DNA from: Bacteroidia bacterium
Lineage (GTDB): Bacteria > Bacteroidota > Bacteroidia > UKL13-3
DNA length: 64,000 bases
NCBI GenBank assembly: GCA_018058135.1
Contig: JAGPCK010000005.1
Span: forward strand, 1-64,000
Direction of reading: 5' to 3'
The translations under genes were made by a program, and so were the position numbers. Every line of letters starts with the position of its first letter. Positions within the stretch are counted from its first letter, which is position 1. The notes beneath the pieces were generated by a model that was not told the DNA's origin, did no database searches, and saw nothing but the letters and a program-made list of their open reading frames with translations. This document shows, piece by piece, positions 1 to 9,093 of the stretch.

Positions 1-2
1 TT

Positions 3-548
3 CAAACCTCACAAAGTTCTACAACAGTAAACAAGCAAACCACTACCCCTACAAACAATACTCCCGGAGGTATAAATTTCAACCTTAATGTTGACCCGAA
101 TAGTGGCAACATGAATATGAACATGAACGGAACAGGTGTGAATGTACAAACTGATCAGAACTCAACCAACACAACAACCACACAGCGTTCAACAACTACA
201 CAACGCTCAACAACAAATCAACAGGCAAATTCAACACCTGAACGAACCACTACTGTAGTTCGAGCCATGAATAGCATGGATTTTCAAAAAGCAGTAGAGC
301 AAATCAAAAAACAAACGTTCGAAGACACAAAAATGAAGGTGGCCAAACAAGTATTAAAAAACAATTACATGAATTGCGCCCAAATAAAAACCATCATCGG
401 CCTTTTCACTTATGAGGCCAGCAAACTTGATTTTGCCAAAACAGCTTATGACAAGTGCGTGGAAAAGAATAACTATTATCTGCTGAATGATGCCTTCACC
501 TATTCAGCCTCTGTTGATGAACTGAATGAATTCTTAGAATCAAAATAA
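3..548 (+). CDS. DUF4476 domain protein, 5' truncated by window edge
   Basis: The frame is open from the first bases of the window, so the N-terminus lies outside. The visible N-terminal part is low complexity, rich in Asn, Thr and Gln with repeated TTTQRST-type segments, probably an exported linker. The last ~95 residues match what I know of the Bacteroidota DUF4476 domain: alternating helices with the pattern FDxxKxxxAKQxLxxNY, then KLDFAKxAY and NNYYxLNDAF. The function of the family is unknown; members usually carry a signal peptide, which cannot be checked here. A strong terminator follows 24 bp after the stop. The first internal ATG (position 111) lies within the low-complexity region and is unlikely to be the true start. 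Confidence 0.8.
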   Translation, partial: QTSQSSTTVNKQTTTPTNNTPGGINFNLNVDPNSGNMNMNMNGTGVNVQTDQNSTNTTTTQRSTTTQRSTTNQQANSTPERTTTVVRAMNSMDFQKAVEQIKKQTFEDTKMKVAKQVLKNNYMNCAQIKTIIGLFTYEASKLDFAKTAYDKCVEKNNYYLLNDAFTYSASVDELNEFLESK

Positions 549-571
549 ACAACTCATTGAAATAATTATTT

Positions 572-606
572 AAAAGTCCTGCTATACCGCAGGACTTTTT
601 ATTTTT
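572..606 (+). terminator. Rho-independent terminator after the DUF4476 gene
   Basis: An 11-bp perfect stem (AAAAGTCCTGC / GCAGGACTTTT) encloses a 6-nt loop and runs into a T-rich tract. The T tract overlaps the predicted -7 element of the next gene, so termination and initiation signals share bases. Confidence 0.85.
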
Positions 607-607
607 G
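600..607 (+). promoter_or_regulatory. Bacteroidota -7 element TATTTTTG upstream of the rRNA methyltransferase
   Basis: It matches the TAnnTTTG consensus and sits only 4 nt before the ATG at 612. A start site about 7 nt downstream of such a box would give a leaderless or nearly leaderless mRNA. Confidence 0.5.
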
Positions 608-611
608 CACC

Positions 612-1793
612 ATGTATAAAAAGCTATTTCTTAAATCAGGCAGAGAACGTTCATTGTACAATCGCCACCCCTGGCTCTTCTCAGGCGGTGTTAAACAAGC
701 ACCGCAAGCAACTGAAGGAGAAATTATTCAGGTATGTTCCAATCACGGTGATTTACTGGGATATGGTTTTTACTCAACACACAGCCAGATTGTTTGCCGC
801 CTGTTTGAATTTACTCAGGATGAAAAATTGATTATTGACGAAACCTATTGGCTCAATAAAGTAAAGATGGCCTATGCACTTCGTAGTGCACATGTTTTGA
901 ATCCTGAAACAAATTGCTACCGCTTACTTCATGCGGAAGGTGACTTTACCCCCGGAATTATCTGTGACATTTACAACAACGTTGCTTCTGTTCAACTGCT
1001 GATTAAAGGAACGGAATTAATACAGGAACAACTTATCCGCGCCATTGAGCAAATAACCGGAGTAGATCATGTGTTTCTGAAAACTAAAAAAAGTTCACAA
1101 ATGATGGAGGGTGTGGAAAGCGGTACCAGATGGACCACCAATCCTCCTGTTTCCAAAACAGAGGTAACAGAAAACAATATCCGATTTTTGGTAGATGTGG
1201 AACACGGTCAGAAAACAGGTTTCTTCATTGACCAGCGTGATAATCGTCAACTCTTAACACATTTTGCTAAGGATAAAAAAGTATTAAACACATTCAGCTA
1301 CACAGGGGGATTCAGTTTGTATGCATTGGCCGGAGGCGCCTCATTGGTGCATTCTGTCGACATTTCAAAAGATGCTTGCAGCATGTGCGATGAAAATGTT
1401 ACACTGAACTTCCCAGATTGCACAATACACGAATCTTTTAGTGCCGATTGTTTCGACTTCATCAAACAACAGGCAGAGCAATATGATGTAATTGTACTTG
1501 ACCCGCCTGCATTTGCTAAAAATGCACGATCAGTAGATAATGCCGCTCGCGGATACAAGGAGCTGAATATGGCGGCTATAAAGAAAATAAAATCCGGAGG
1601 CATTATTTTCACTTTCTCTTGCTCACAAAATATTGACCGCGATTTGTTTCGCAAAATAGTATTCAGTGCAGCAGCAGATGCCCGCAGAAATGTGCGCATT
1701 ATTCACCAACTCACCCAACCGGCCGATCATCCGGTTAACATTTTCCATCCGGAGGGAGAATACCTGAAAGGGCTGGTTTTACAGGTGGAATAA
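612..1793 (+). CDS. rlmI: Class I SAM-dependent rRNA (cytosine-C5) methyltransferase, RlmI family
   Basis: 393 aa, the normal size for the RlmI/YccW family, which methylates C5 of a 23S rRNA cytosine using S-adenosylmethionine. The N-terminus (KSGRERSLYNRHPWLFSGGV) is the PUA-type RNA-binding domain. The Rossmann fold follows: the SAM-binding segment KVLNTFSYTGGFSLYA around residues 224-239, DPPAFAK beginning at D297, and SCS with Cys337 in the motif VI position. It stands alone between a terminator upstream and a 100-bp gap downstream, with its own promoter. The exact target nucleotide is inferred from the family and may differ in this phylum. Confidence 0.88.
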   Translation: MYKKLFLKSGRERSLYNRHPWLFSGGVKQAPQATEGEIIQVCSNHGDLLGYGFYSTHSQIVCRLFEFTQDEKLIIDETYWLNKVKMAYALRSAHVLNPETNCYRLLHAEGDFTPGIICDIYNNVASVQLLIKGTELIQEQLIRAIEQITGVDHVFLKTKKSSQMMEGVESGTRWTTNPPVSKTEVTENNIRFLVDVEHGQKTGFFIDQRDNRQLLTHFAKDKKVLNTFSYTGGFSLYALAGGASLVHSVDISKDACSMCDENVTLNFPDCTIHESFSADCFDFIKQQAEQYDVIVLDPPAFAKNARSVDNAARGYKELNMAAIKKIKSGGIIFTFSCSQNIDRDLFRKIVFSAAADARRNVRIIHQLTQPADHPVNIFHPEGEYLKGLVLQVE

Positions 1794-1893
1794 CGTTACA
1801 CACAGTTAATTACAAGCACTGATTTATCCACATTATTTTGCCCCTGCAGGTAAATGTATTACTTTTACTTTTAAGCCTCATGCTTAAACATAC

Positions 1894-2295
1894 ATGATGA
1901 AAATATTCTCTTTCATGCTATTGTTGCTTTGTTGTTCATTTACCATAAGCACATTTCCGCCAAGAGTTCAGGTGGGGAATGCCAGCTATTACGGAGTGAA
2001 AAAATTTCACATGCGCAAAACTGCCAGCGGAGAACTGATGCACCGCGACAGCATGACTGCTGCACACCGCACCTATGCATTCGGTACAAGGGTAAAAGTA
2101 ACCAACCTCAAAAACAACAAGTGGGTAATTGTACGTATTAATGACCGTGGTCCGCGTAGTAAAAGTAGGGTAATTGACCTCTCTGTCGCAGCAGCACGTA
2201 AGCTGGACATGATACAGGCCGGAATAGTGAAAGTAAAAGTAGAGACCATTCTCAACTTAAAAGAAATTCAGGATTCAATTCCAACCTCCAAATAG
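1894..2295 (+). CDS. RlpA-like double-psi beta-barrel protein
   Basis: 133 aa with an N-terminal hydrophobic signal segment (MMKIFSFMLLLLCCSFTIS) followed by one RlpA-type domain: ASYYG, KTASGE, TAAHRTYAFGTRVKVTN, NDRGP and IDLSxAAARKLDM. RlpA proteins act on denuded peptidoglycan strands at the division site. This copy has only the barrel domain and no SPOR domain, which is common for short Bacteroidota homologues, so its targeting may differ from that of E. coli RlpA. Enzymatic activity is not established from sequence. It probably precedes the next exported-protein gene, which starts 19 bp later. Confidence 0.85.
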   Translation: MMKIFSFMLLLLCCSFTISTFPPRVQVGNASYYGVKKFHMRKTASGELMHRDSMTAAHRTYAFGTRVKVTNLKNNKWVIVRINDRGPRSKSRVIDLSVAAARKLDMIQAGIVKVKVETILNLKEIQDSIPTSK

Positions 2296-2302
2296 AAGAG
2301 TA

Positions 2303-2310
2303 TATATTTG
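2303..2310 (+). promoter_or_regulatory. Bacteroidota -7 element TATATTTG
   Basis: A perfect TAnnTTTG match 4 nt before the ATG at 2315, in the 19-bp gap after the RlpA-like gene. It suggests independent, nearly leaderless transcription of the gene that follows. Confidence 0.5.
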
Positions 2311-2314
2311 CCCT

Positions 2315-2782
2315 ATGTATCCAGTCTCCAAAACCATAACCTGCATGCTGCTTATGCTGGTCACATCGGCCCTCTTTACCGATTGCCGTTCAGGAAAGAA
2401 AAAAAGCAACACCTTAACTGAAGAAGCTATTGCCAATAATCATTTTATTCGCGTGGGGAAATCAGGAGGTATTACAGGTGTCTCACAAATCTATTCATTG
2501 AACTCAGCAGGAGAAATAATGTTTTTCTCCGGATTAGGAGTTAACCAAACAGGTAAACCCGTTGGTAAAATTTCTACCGCTGATTGCACCATGCTGTACA
2601 AATCATTACGAACTCTTAAGCTATCTGATTATGCTGTCAAAACCACCGGAAACATTACTTATTTCATCCGGGAAACAAAGGGAGACAGTACTTACGAAGT
2701 AAGCTGGGGCATTGAACAAAAAGATGTTCCTGAACCCTTAAAAAATTACTATCAATTATTCATGTCTAAAATTCCACAATAA
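2315..2782 (+). CDS. Small exported protein of unknown function, possible lipoprotein
   Basis: 155 aa. The N-terminus MYPVSKTITCMLLMLVTSALFTDC resembles a lipoprotein signal, but TDC is an imperfect lipobox because Asp lies at the -1 position. The rest is soluble, with alternating beta-type segments (FIRVGKSGGITG, IYSLNSAGEIMFFSGLG) and a charged C-terminus. I do not recognise a family. It lies 5 bp upstream of the secreted M4 protease gene and may be co-transcribed with it. Confidence 0.7.
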   Translation: MYPVSKTITCMLLMLVTSALFTDCRSGKKKSNTLTEEAIANNHFIRVGKSGGITGVSQIYSLNSAGEIMFFSGLGVNQTGKPVGKISTADCTMLYKSLRTLKLSDYAVKTTGNITYFIRETKGDSTYEVSWGIEQKDVPEPLKNYYQLFMSKIPQ

Positions 2783-2787
2783 ATAAT

Positions 2788-5700
2788 ATGAAAAAGCTTT
2801 TTATCACCGGGATAGCATTGCTGCTGGTTATAGCCACTGCAATGGCACAAAAACAGGTAAATTCTTTTGATGCCCGAAACAAACAGAAAAACATCCGCTC
2901 TGTTGAGAAGCCCGCTATACACGGCACTATTCAAGGCAAAAGATTTCCAAAAAGTTCCATTGCTCCCTCCGCCTTAAACCGCCTACAAAAAAACGGAACA
3001 ACCTATGCACCACAGATAATCCGTGAGCAAGCACACACACTTCCTTTATTCATTAAAAAAGAAGCGGCACCTGAAAGTGCAAAATTCAAAACCTATTCTG
3101 TATTCGAAGCACAGGAACTGGCTCATCAGTTTCTTGCGGAGGTAAAGGATATGATGCAGATTAAACAACCTGCTGATGAGTGGAAGGTGAGCAGCATTTC
3201 ACAGGATGAACTGAACAATCAGCACACACGTTTAGAGCAAATGTATAAGGGAATACCTGTTTATGGCGCAGAGATTATACTCCATGCCAAAAACGGAGTT
3301 AATGAAGTAATGAACGGAAGATACTTCCCCACACCTGAATTACCTTACACATCTGCCGCAATCAACTCCGCTGATGCAATACGTTCAGCGATAAAAGAGT
3401 TACAATCAAAAACAAAGTGGAAGGAGTTAAATGAAGTTCAATCACAGTTGTGTAAGTACAAAGGCCCGGAAGCAAAACTGGTGGTTTACCATGTGAATCA
3501 GGATGCAAGTAAAGAAAAAATTACCTGGCACATTAAAATCAAACCCAACTGGCTCGAAAGCTGGAATGTTTTTATTGACGCCAATACCGGAGAAGTTCTC
3601 CATTCCTTTAACAATGCCTGTACTATCAATGGGCCAAAAACAGCCAGTGGTAATGACCTGAACGGGGTAAACAGAACTATTAATACATATGAGTATAACG
3701 GGAGTTTTTATCTGATTGATGCTTCCCGCAGCATGTACAATTCATCACAATCAAGTTTACCGAATGACCCTGTAGGTGCGATCTGGACTATCGATGCACA
3801 AAATACTCCCGGCAACAGCATCTACAACATTACCACAAGTACAAATTCAGGCTGGAACAACAAAGCCATTTCCGCACACTACAATGCCGGCATAGCTTTC
3901 GACTATTATAAAAATACACATAGCCGCAATTCTATAAATGCTCAGGGAGGAACTATTACTTCAGTAATTAATGTTTCAGATGACGATGGCTCAGGATTGG
4001 ATAATGCTTACTGGACAGGTGAAATGATGTGCTACGGAAACGGAAAATTTGCCTTCAAACCTTTGGCAGGTAGTTTGGACGTAGCCGGACACGAAATGAC
4101 CCACGGTGTAGTGCAGAATACTGCCAACCTTGAGTATCAAGGACAATCAGGAGCAATCAATGAATCTATGGCCGATATCTTTGGCTGCATGATGGATCGA
4201 AACGATTGGCTGATAGGTGAAGAGGTGGTGAAAACTCAATATTACCCATCGGGCGCATTACGTAGTATGCAAGACCCTCACAACGGAGGCAACAACTTAA
4301 ATGATGACGGATATCAACCCCGTGTAATGAGCGAATACTATACAGGCACACAAGACAACGGTGGAGTACACATCAACAGCGGAATTCCGAACTGGGCCTT
4401 CTATAAATATGCCACTGCTATTACCAAAGAAAAAGCCGAAAAGGTTTATTACCGTGCATTAAATAACTACCTCACTAAAACTTCACAATTTGTTGACCTT
4501 AGAATAGCGGTTGTGCAGTCGGCCATTGATTTATACGGTAACAACACCACCGAAGTAAACGAAGCTAAAAATGCGTTCAATGCAGTAGGAATTTATGCCA
4601 CCGACCCCGGAGGAGGTGGAAGTGGCGGAGGTGGAACAAATACAGCTGTTGACTTACCTGTTAATCCCGGACAAGACTACATTCTGAGTTACGATGAAAA
4701 TACGTCTGACCCCGTAACGCTTTATTCATCAAGCACAACAGGCACCAATTATGTGAGTAAATCACAACGCAACATGAAACGTAAACCAAGTGTGGTTGAC
4801 AACGGCTCCAGTTGTGTATTTGTGGGCACCGACAGTAAAATATATTCACTCAACCTAACTGGAACAGCAAGTGAATCAGTAATCTCTTCTCAAACAATTT
4901 GGGACAACGTAGCCATTGCAAGAGATGCCTCAAAACTTGCAGCTATTACCACTGATGTTGATACATCAATTTACATCTACGATTATAATCTTCAACAATG
5001 GAAACAATTTGTTCTGTATAATCCAACTTTTTCAGAAGGTGTGGATGCCGGGGGTGTGCTGTATGCTGATGCTTTGGAATGGGACTACAGCGGCCAATAC
5101 ATTATTTATGATGCAAAAAATGTTATCTCCAATCCATTTGGTGATGATATTGAATATTGGGATATTGGTATGATAAAGGTATGGGATAATGCAACCAATA
5201 CCTGGGGAGATGGTTCTGTACAGAAGTTATATACTCAGCTACCCGAGGATGTTAGCATAGGCAACCCGACTTTTGCTAAAAACTCCCCTTATATTATTGC
5301 TTTTGATTACATTGACTCATACAATAATGTGAATGCTGTACTTGCCAAAAATATTATTACAGGTGATGATGATTTAATCTGTACCAATACTGTTTTAGGC
5401 TTCCCTGATTACTCCAAGTTGGATAATAAAATACTTTTTAATGCTGAGGATGTAAATAATAATCCGATAGTTGCCCAAATCGGTGTGACAACATCTAAAA
5501 TAAAAGGATCGGGTAGTTCTTCTTTGCTTATTCCTGATGCCAAATGGGGAATATGGTATTCGCAGGGCACGCGCTCACTCAAAAGCAGTGGCAAAGACCT
5601 TACCTCTTTCAGCTTTCCATCGCTCACTCCTGCAGCGAATGCCACAATATCCGGAACTAATGTAAGTGTGACCGTTCCTTCCTCCACCAACATCAATGCT

Positions 5701-6108
5701 TTAATTGCATCTTTCTCTGTGTCGCCCCTGGCACAAGCGAGTATCGGTTCCACCAAACAAATAAGCAGTGTAACAACCAATAATTTTACCAACCCGGTTA
5801 TTTACACCATAAAAGCAGAAGATGGTACTACTAAAAATTATACCGTTACCGTAAGTAAAAACACAGGCGTGGGAACAATTGCCCTGCCAGCGTTCAACAT
5901 CTACCCTAACCCGACAAACAGCTCATTTACCATTGACATGAAAGGTAATTTCACATACGAATTGATTGACATCACAGGTAAATCTGTTCGTAAAGGAAAC
6001 GCGCAAGACAAAGAAGTGATTTCGATAGCCGATATGACCAAAGGAATTTACATCCTCCGTCTTACCACACCTGAAAAAAACTACGTGAGCAGATTAATAA
6101 AGGAATAG
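2788..6108 (+). CDS. Secreted M4 (thermolysin-like) metallopeptidase with T9SS type A sorting domain
   Basis: 1106 aa. A signal peptide ending at AMAQ is followed by an FTP/PepSY-type propeptide (residues ~95-270) and an M4 catalytic domain with HEMTH (zinc ligands H435 and H439, catalytic E436), third ligand E459 in NESMAD, and the catalytic His of GGVHINSG at H528. A Gly/Ser linker near residue 610 leads to a region of ~300 aa with TolB/WD-type propeller character, then a beta-sandwich-like stretch ending in NYTVTVS. The C-terminal ~75 residues (IYPNPTNSSFTID to YVSRLIKE) are a type A sorting signal, so the protein should cross the outer membrane by T9SS. It is predicted to be an extracellular, propeptide-activated protease. 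The substrate is unknown. Confidence 0.92.
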   Translation: MKKLFITGIALLLVIATAMAQKQVNSFDARNKQKNIRSVEKPAIHGTIQGKRFPKSSIAPSALNRLQKNGTTYAPQIIREQAHTLPLFIKKEAAPESAKFKTYSVFEAQELAHQFLAEVKDMMQIKQPADEWKVSSISQDELNNQHTRLEQMYKGIPVYGAEIILHAKNGVNEVMNGRYFPTPELPYTSAAINSADAIRSAIKELQSKTKWKELNEVQSQLCKYKGPEAKLVVYHVNQDASKEKITWHIKIKPNWLESWNVFIDANTGEVLHSFNNACTINGPKTASGNDLNGVNRTINTYEYNGSFYLIDASRSMYNSSQSSLPNDPVGAIWTIDAQNTPGNSIYNITTSTNSGWNNKAISAHYNAGIAFDYYKNTHSRNSINAQGGTITSVINVSDDDGSGLDNAYWTGEMMCYGNGKFAFKPLAGSLDVAGHEMTHGVVQNTANLEYQGQSGAINESMADIFGCMMDRNDWLIGEEVVKTQYYPSGALRSMQDPHNGGNNLNDDGYQPRVMSEYYTGTQDNGGVHINSGIPNWAFYKYATAITKEKAEKVYYRALNNYLTKTSQFVDLRIAVVQSAIDLYGNNTTEVNEAKNAFNAVGIYATDPGGGGSGGGGTNTAVDLPVNPGQDYILSYDENTSDPVTLYSSSTTGTNYVSKSQRNMKRKPSVVDNGSSCVFVGTDSKIYSLNLTGTASESVISSQTIWDNVAIARDASKLAAITTDVDTSIYIYDYNLQQWKQFVLYNPTFSEGVDAGGVLYADALEWDYSGQYIIYDAKNVISNPFGDDIEYWDIGMIKVWDNATNTWGDGSVQKLYTQLPEDVSIGNPTFAKNSPYIIAFDYIDSYNNVNAVLAKNIITGDDDLICTNTVLGFPDYSKLDNKILFNAEDVNNNPIVAQIGVTTSKIKGSGSSSLLIPDAKWGIWYSQGTRSLKSSGKDLTSFSFPSLTPAANATISGTNVSVTVPSSTNINALIASFSVSPLAQASIGSTKQISSVTTNNFTNPVIYTIKAEDGTTKNYTVTVSKNTGVGTIALPAFNIYPNPTNSSFTIDMKGNFTYELIDITGKSVRKGNAQDKEVISIADMTKGIYILRLTTPEKNYVSRLIKE

Positions 6109-6129
6109 AATAGTCACAAAATACTCCTC

Positions 6130-6160
6130 AAAGCCCTTTGCTTGTGCAAAGGGCTTTTTA
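6130..6160. terminator. Bidirectional terminator between convergent genes
   Basis: A 12-bp perfect stem AAAGCCCTTTGC / GCAAAGGGCTTT with loop TTGT and flanking A/T runs. It lies between the protease gene (+) and the barrel gene (-), whose stop codon directly abuts the hairpin. Confidence 0.85.
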
Positions 6161-6934
6161 ATGGTTGTAAATTATCCCGATGGAGAATGTGGGATGCAAG
6201 TAGCTTCCCGCATCGGGAGATTTGGTTACCGAAGTGAGTGTGCCTCTTACACCCGGTTCAACTTTTAATGAAAGCTCCTGATTAACTTTTACAAAACAAC
6301 CGGCACCTCCATACCAGCCTATTATCATCGGGTTGTATTCCATTTTGTAGTTATTCTGCGGTAAACCTACATTGTACGCTTCATCTTCAAAAAACAAAAA
6401 CCATATACCACTACCCACACTTGCATACCAATCTACTTTGGGGCCCGCGTGTAAAACATACTTCAAATGCAATGGAACATAGAGGTAGTTTTGTTTGAAC
6501 TCCTGTCTTAGATTTCCGAAAACAATCGTATCAAAGCCACTTACTGCGGTTGCTTTCATGGGCACATCGTATTTCTGTATGGCAAAAAATGAAGGTACAT
6601 ACAACACCCCGGTTTCAAAGAACCACTTGCTGCTGGCAGTATACATAACAGTAACACCAAAGTGAAAATTATTGTAAGGAATTCTGTTACCTACATTTTT
6701 AAAATTGGTAGGTGAGTTAGGGACGGTATCAGAGGTAGTAAAGCTCCTGTAGTTACGCTCATAACCTCCTTCAATGCCAAAGCGCCAGCGTTTGATAGCA
6801 GGTTCAAAACCTCCGTCAATAAAAAAACTATCCCGCTTCTCAGCAAAAACAGTGTCCTGCTGTGCCATAACCTGTAAACTAAAGATTACGCAAACACTAA
6901 GAATATACAGGCGTAAAGCTGAATGTATTGCCAT
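6158..6934 (-). CDS. Outer-membrane beta-barrel protein (PorT-like fold)
   Basis: 258 aa from the ATG at 6934. The open frame extends to a GTG at 6952, but the ATG at 6934 is preceded by AAAGG 8 nt upstream and gives a clean signal peptide ([20 protein letters not shown], cleavage after VMAQ). The mature part has repeated amphipathic strands rich in aromatic residues ([49 protein letters not shown]) and ends with FSIGIIY, typical of 8-10-strand Bacteroidota barrels. Its role is unknown. The start overlaps the 3' end of the adenine deaminase gene by 38 bp, so translational coupling is likely. Confidence 0.8.
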   Translation of the reverse strand: MAIHSALRLYILSVCVIFSLQVMAQQDTVFAEKRDSFFIDGGFEPAIKRWRFGIEGGYERNYRSFTTSDTVPNSPTNFKNVGNRIPYNNFHFGVTVMYTASSKWFFETGVLYVPSFFAIQKYDVPMKATAVSGFDTIVFGNLRQEFKQNYLYVPLHLKYVLHAGPKVDWYASVGSGIWFLFFEDEAYNVGLPQNNYKMEYNPMIIGWYGGAGCFVKVNQELSLKVEPGVRGTLTSVTKSPDAGSYLHPTFSIGIIYNH

Positions 6935-8513
6935 CAAACAAACCTTTATCACTTAATTTTAAACTTGGAATAACTAACAGGGCCATAAAAGACAACGACA
7001 TAAAAGGTGCATCCAGCTTGCTTCCTAATACCTTTGCCTGATTATGAATAAGCTTGTACCCATCTGCCACTTCTGCCCCACTTTTGTCGCTCATAATACC
7101 TGCAACAGGTAATGGCAATTCATACTCTTCCATCCCATCAGCCAAACTGATACCACCTTTGTTCATGATAATCATGTTGACTGCACGGCACAAATCATCA
7201 TCGTTGGTTCCCACGGCAACAATATTGTGGCAATCATGAGCCACACAAGATGCAATGGCCCCACGCTGCAAACCGAAATTTTTGATGAAGCCAATAGCTA
7301 CCGGGGCATCAGCATACCTGTTGACTACTGCTATTTTTAAGACATCAGCTGCAACATCGCTTTCGAAACTAGTGCCCTGTTCTACAGCATGAGTTGTATG
7401 GCGGGTAATTAACTGCCCGTTGAGCGCTTCAATAACATGAACCGTGTTTCCTGTAGCCACAGATTTAAAATCATCTGCGTGTTTGGTGCTGCAATTAAAC
7501 TGGTTAACAATATTAACATTCACCGGATGTATACGAACCTGCTGTTGAGCAAAAATTTCCTCCCCCTTTATCACCGTGCGTAAAATGGTAAACTCGCTAA
7601 GATCATCTACCTCAATAAAATCTGCACTATCTCCTTCGCGCAGCAAACCTACCGGTAACTTATAATGTTCCACCGGATTGACACAAGCTGCCTGCAACAC
7701 ATCGAATACATCAAAGCCATCTTTAACAGATCTTTCTACTAACTGATTAATGTGCCCCAACAATAAATCATCGGGGTGCTTATCATCCGAACAGAACATT
7801 ACATTTTTGGCATGTGAAGACAACAGCGGTTTTAACGCTTCAAAATTTTTAGCAGCACTTCCTTCACGAATCAGTATTTTCATGCCCAATTCCACCTTTT
7901 CCAATGCCTCTTCCAAAGTGAAACATTCATGATCGGTAGTTATGCCTGCAGATTGATATGTTTTTAAATCAGCTCCCGTCAAGCCCGGAGCATGTCCGTC
8001 CACCGGCTTACTTGCATGTTTTGCTGCAGCAATTTTAGCCAGTACTTTAGCATCCCCGTGAATCACTCCGGGGTAATTCATCATCTCTGACAAATACCAG
8101 ATATCAGGACGTTGCATTAACTGCTTCACCTGTTCTTCATCCATCACCGCACCAGCAGTTTCAAAAAATGTTGCAGGAACACAGGACGGGCAACCAAAGA
8201 AAAAGTGAAAAGGAACTTTAGCTGCATTGTTGAGCATGTATTCCACCCCTGCCGTGCCTAGCACATTGGCTATTTCGTGAGGGTCAGAAACTGTTGCTAC
8301 TGTTCCGTGTGTTACAGCTAAACGGGCAAACTCTGAAGGCACCAACATGGAGCTTTCAATGTGTACATGCGCATCAATAAAACCCGGAAGTATAAAAGTG
8401 TTGTATATTTTATCTGTTGGAGTAATGCTATGAATATATCCGTCTTTAATAGTAATGCATACGGGATAAATCTTCCGTTCATGAACATCAACTAAGTTGG
8501 CTCCAATAATCAT
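6897..8513 (-). CDS. ade: Adenine deaminase
   Basis: 538 aa, the usual size for the Ade/AdeC amidohydrolase that converts adenine to hypoxanthine and ammonia. The metal-binding amidohydrolase signature [11 protein letters not shown] has H49 and H51. Further conserved segments are [19 protein letters not shown], the DGHAPGLTG block and CVAHDCHNI in the C-terminal domain. It starts within the stop codon of cdd (4-bp overlap), so the two nucleobase/nucleoside deaminases form a salvage operon. The assignment is confident at family level. Confidence 0.93.
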   Translation of the reverse strand: MIIGANLVDVHERKIYPVCITIKDGYIHSITPTDKIYNTFILPGFIDAHVHIESSMLVPSEFARLAVTHGTVATVSDPHEIANVLGTAGVEYMLNNAAKVPFHFFFGCPSCVPATFFETAGAVMDEEQVKQLMQRPDIWYLSEMMNYPGVIHGDAKVLAKIAAAKHASKPVDGHAPGLTGADLKTYQSAGITTDHECFTLEEALEKVELGMKILIREGSAAKNFEALKPLLSSHAKNVMFCSDDKHPDDLLLGHINQLVERSVKDGFDVFDVLQAACVNPVEHYKLPVGLLREGDSADFIEVDDLSEFTILRTVIKGEEIFAQQQVRIHPVNVNIVNQFNCSTKHADDFKSVATGNTVHVIEALNGQLITRHTTHAVEQGTSFESDVAADVLKIAVVNRYADAPVAIGFIKNFGLQRGAIASCVAHDCHNIVAVGTNDDDLCRAVNMIIMNKGGISLADGMEEYELPLPVAGIMSDKSGAEVADGYKLIHNQAKVLGSKLDAPFMSLSFMALLVIPSLKLSDKGLFDGNTFSFTPVYS

Positions 8514-8998
8514 TTCTTCAGTTGTTCAGGCGTAAAACGGAAAGGAAGAAAATTACTCACCCCGTTGGTGACCAATACATCTCCTGTTGCACCTGAAAGA
8601 ATAATTTCAAATGTTTCTCCCTGCCGGTATTCTGTCTCCGACATCACCTGCAAACAAGCCCCGCAAGGAGAAACCGGACCATCAGGAGAATTGTGTTGAC
8701 CTAGTGCCGTAACGACCAAACGTGTAACTTTTTTGTGCGGGTAAATAGAGCCGGCATGAAACAAAGCCACTCGTTCAGCACATAATCCTGAGGGGTAAGC
8801 AGCATTTTCCTGATTAGTTCCGCTGATAACAGTACCGTCTTCCAGAATAGCGACTGCCGCTACCTTAAAATGACTATATGGCGCGTAAGCATTAGGCAGC
8901 AGGGCTTTAGCAATAGTAAGTGCCTGTTGTTGTTCCTTGTTCAGCTCTTCAGGCAACATCACCTCTGCGGTAACTTCTTTCCTAACAGATTTTTTCAT
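8510..8998 (-). CDS. cdd: Cytidine deaminase
   Basis: 162 aa. It deaminates cytidine and deoxycytidine to the uridine forms. The zinc site is visible as CAE (C73, proton-shuttle E75) and PCGAC (C112, C115). The substrate-side motif [17 protein letters not shown] fits the tetrameric short-type CDA. The first ~20 residues are an extra charged extension relative to the minimal enzyme. It is the first gene of the cdd-ade pair and diverges from the saccharopine-dehydrogenase-like gene. Confidence 0.93.
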   Translation of the reverse strand: MKKSVRKEVTAEVMLPEELNKEQQQALTIAKALLPNAYAPYSHFKVAAVAILEDGTVISGTNQENAAYPSGLCAERVALFHAGSIYPHKKVTRLVVTALGQHNSPDGPVSPCGACLQVMSETEYRQGETFEIILSGATGDVLVTNGVSNFLPFRFTPEQLKK

Positions 8999-9076
8999 AT
9001 CAAATGTGCTTTCTCAAACTTACGGTTAAAGAACGAAAGAGGCAAACTGTGTTCAAAGAATTTCTATGTAATCCTT

Positions 9077-9084
9077 TAGCTTTG
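9077..9084 (+). promoter_or_regulatory. Bacteroidota -7 element TAGCTTTG
   Basis: A TAnnTTTG match 9 nt before the ATG at 9094. It supports a start well inside the longer open frame that begins at 9004. Confidence 0.5.
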
Positions 9085-9093
9085 CCCAAAAGA

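Noticed and set aside
1298-1699. 133-aa open frame on the minus strand inside the rRNA methyltransferase gene
   Set aside because: It lies entirely within a well-supported gene and has no recognisable protein features.
9004-9093. N-terminal extension of the saccharopine-dehydrogenase-like protein
   Set aside because: The stretch crosses a -7 promoter box and the dinucleotide-binding motif normally begins at the N-terminus, so the start was moved to 9094.
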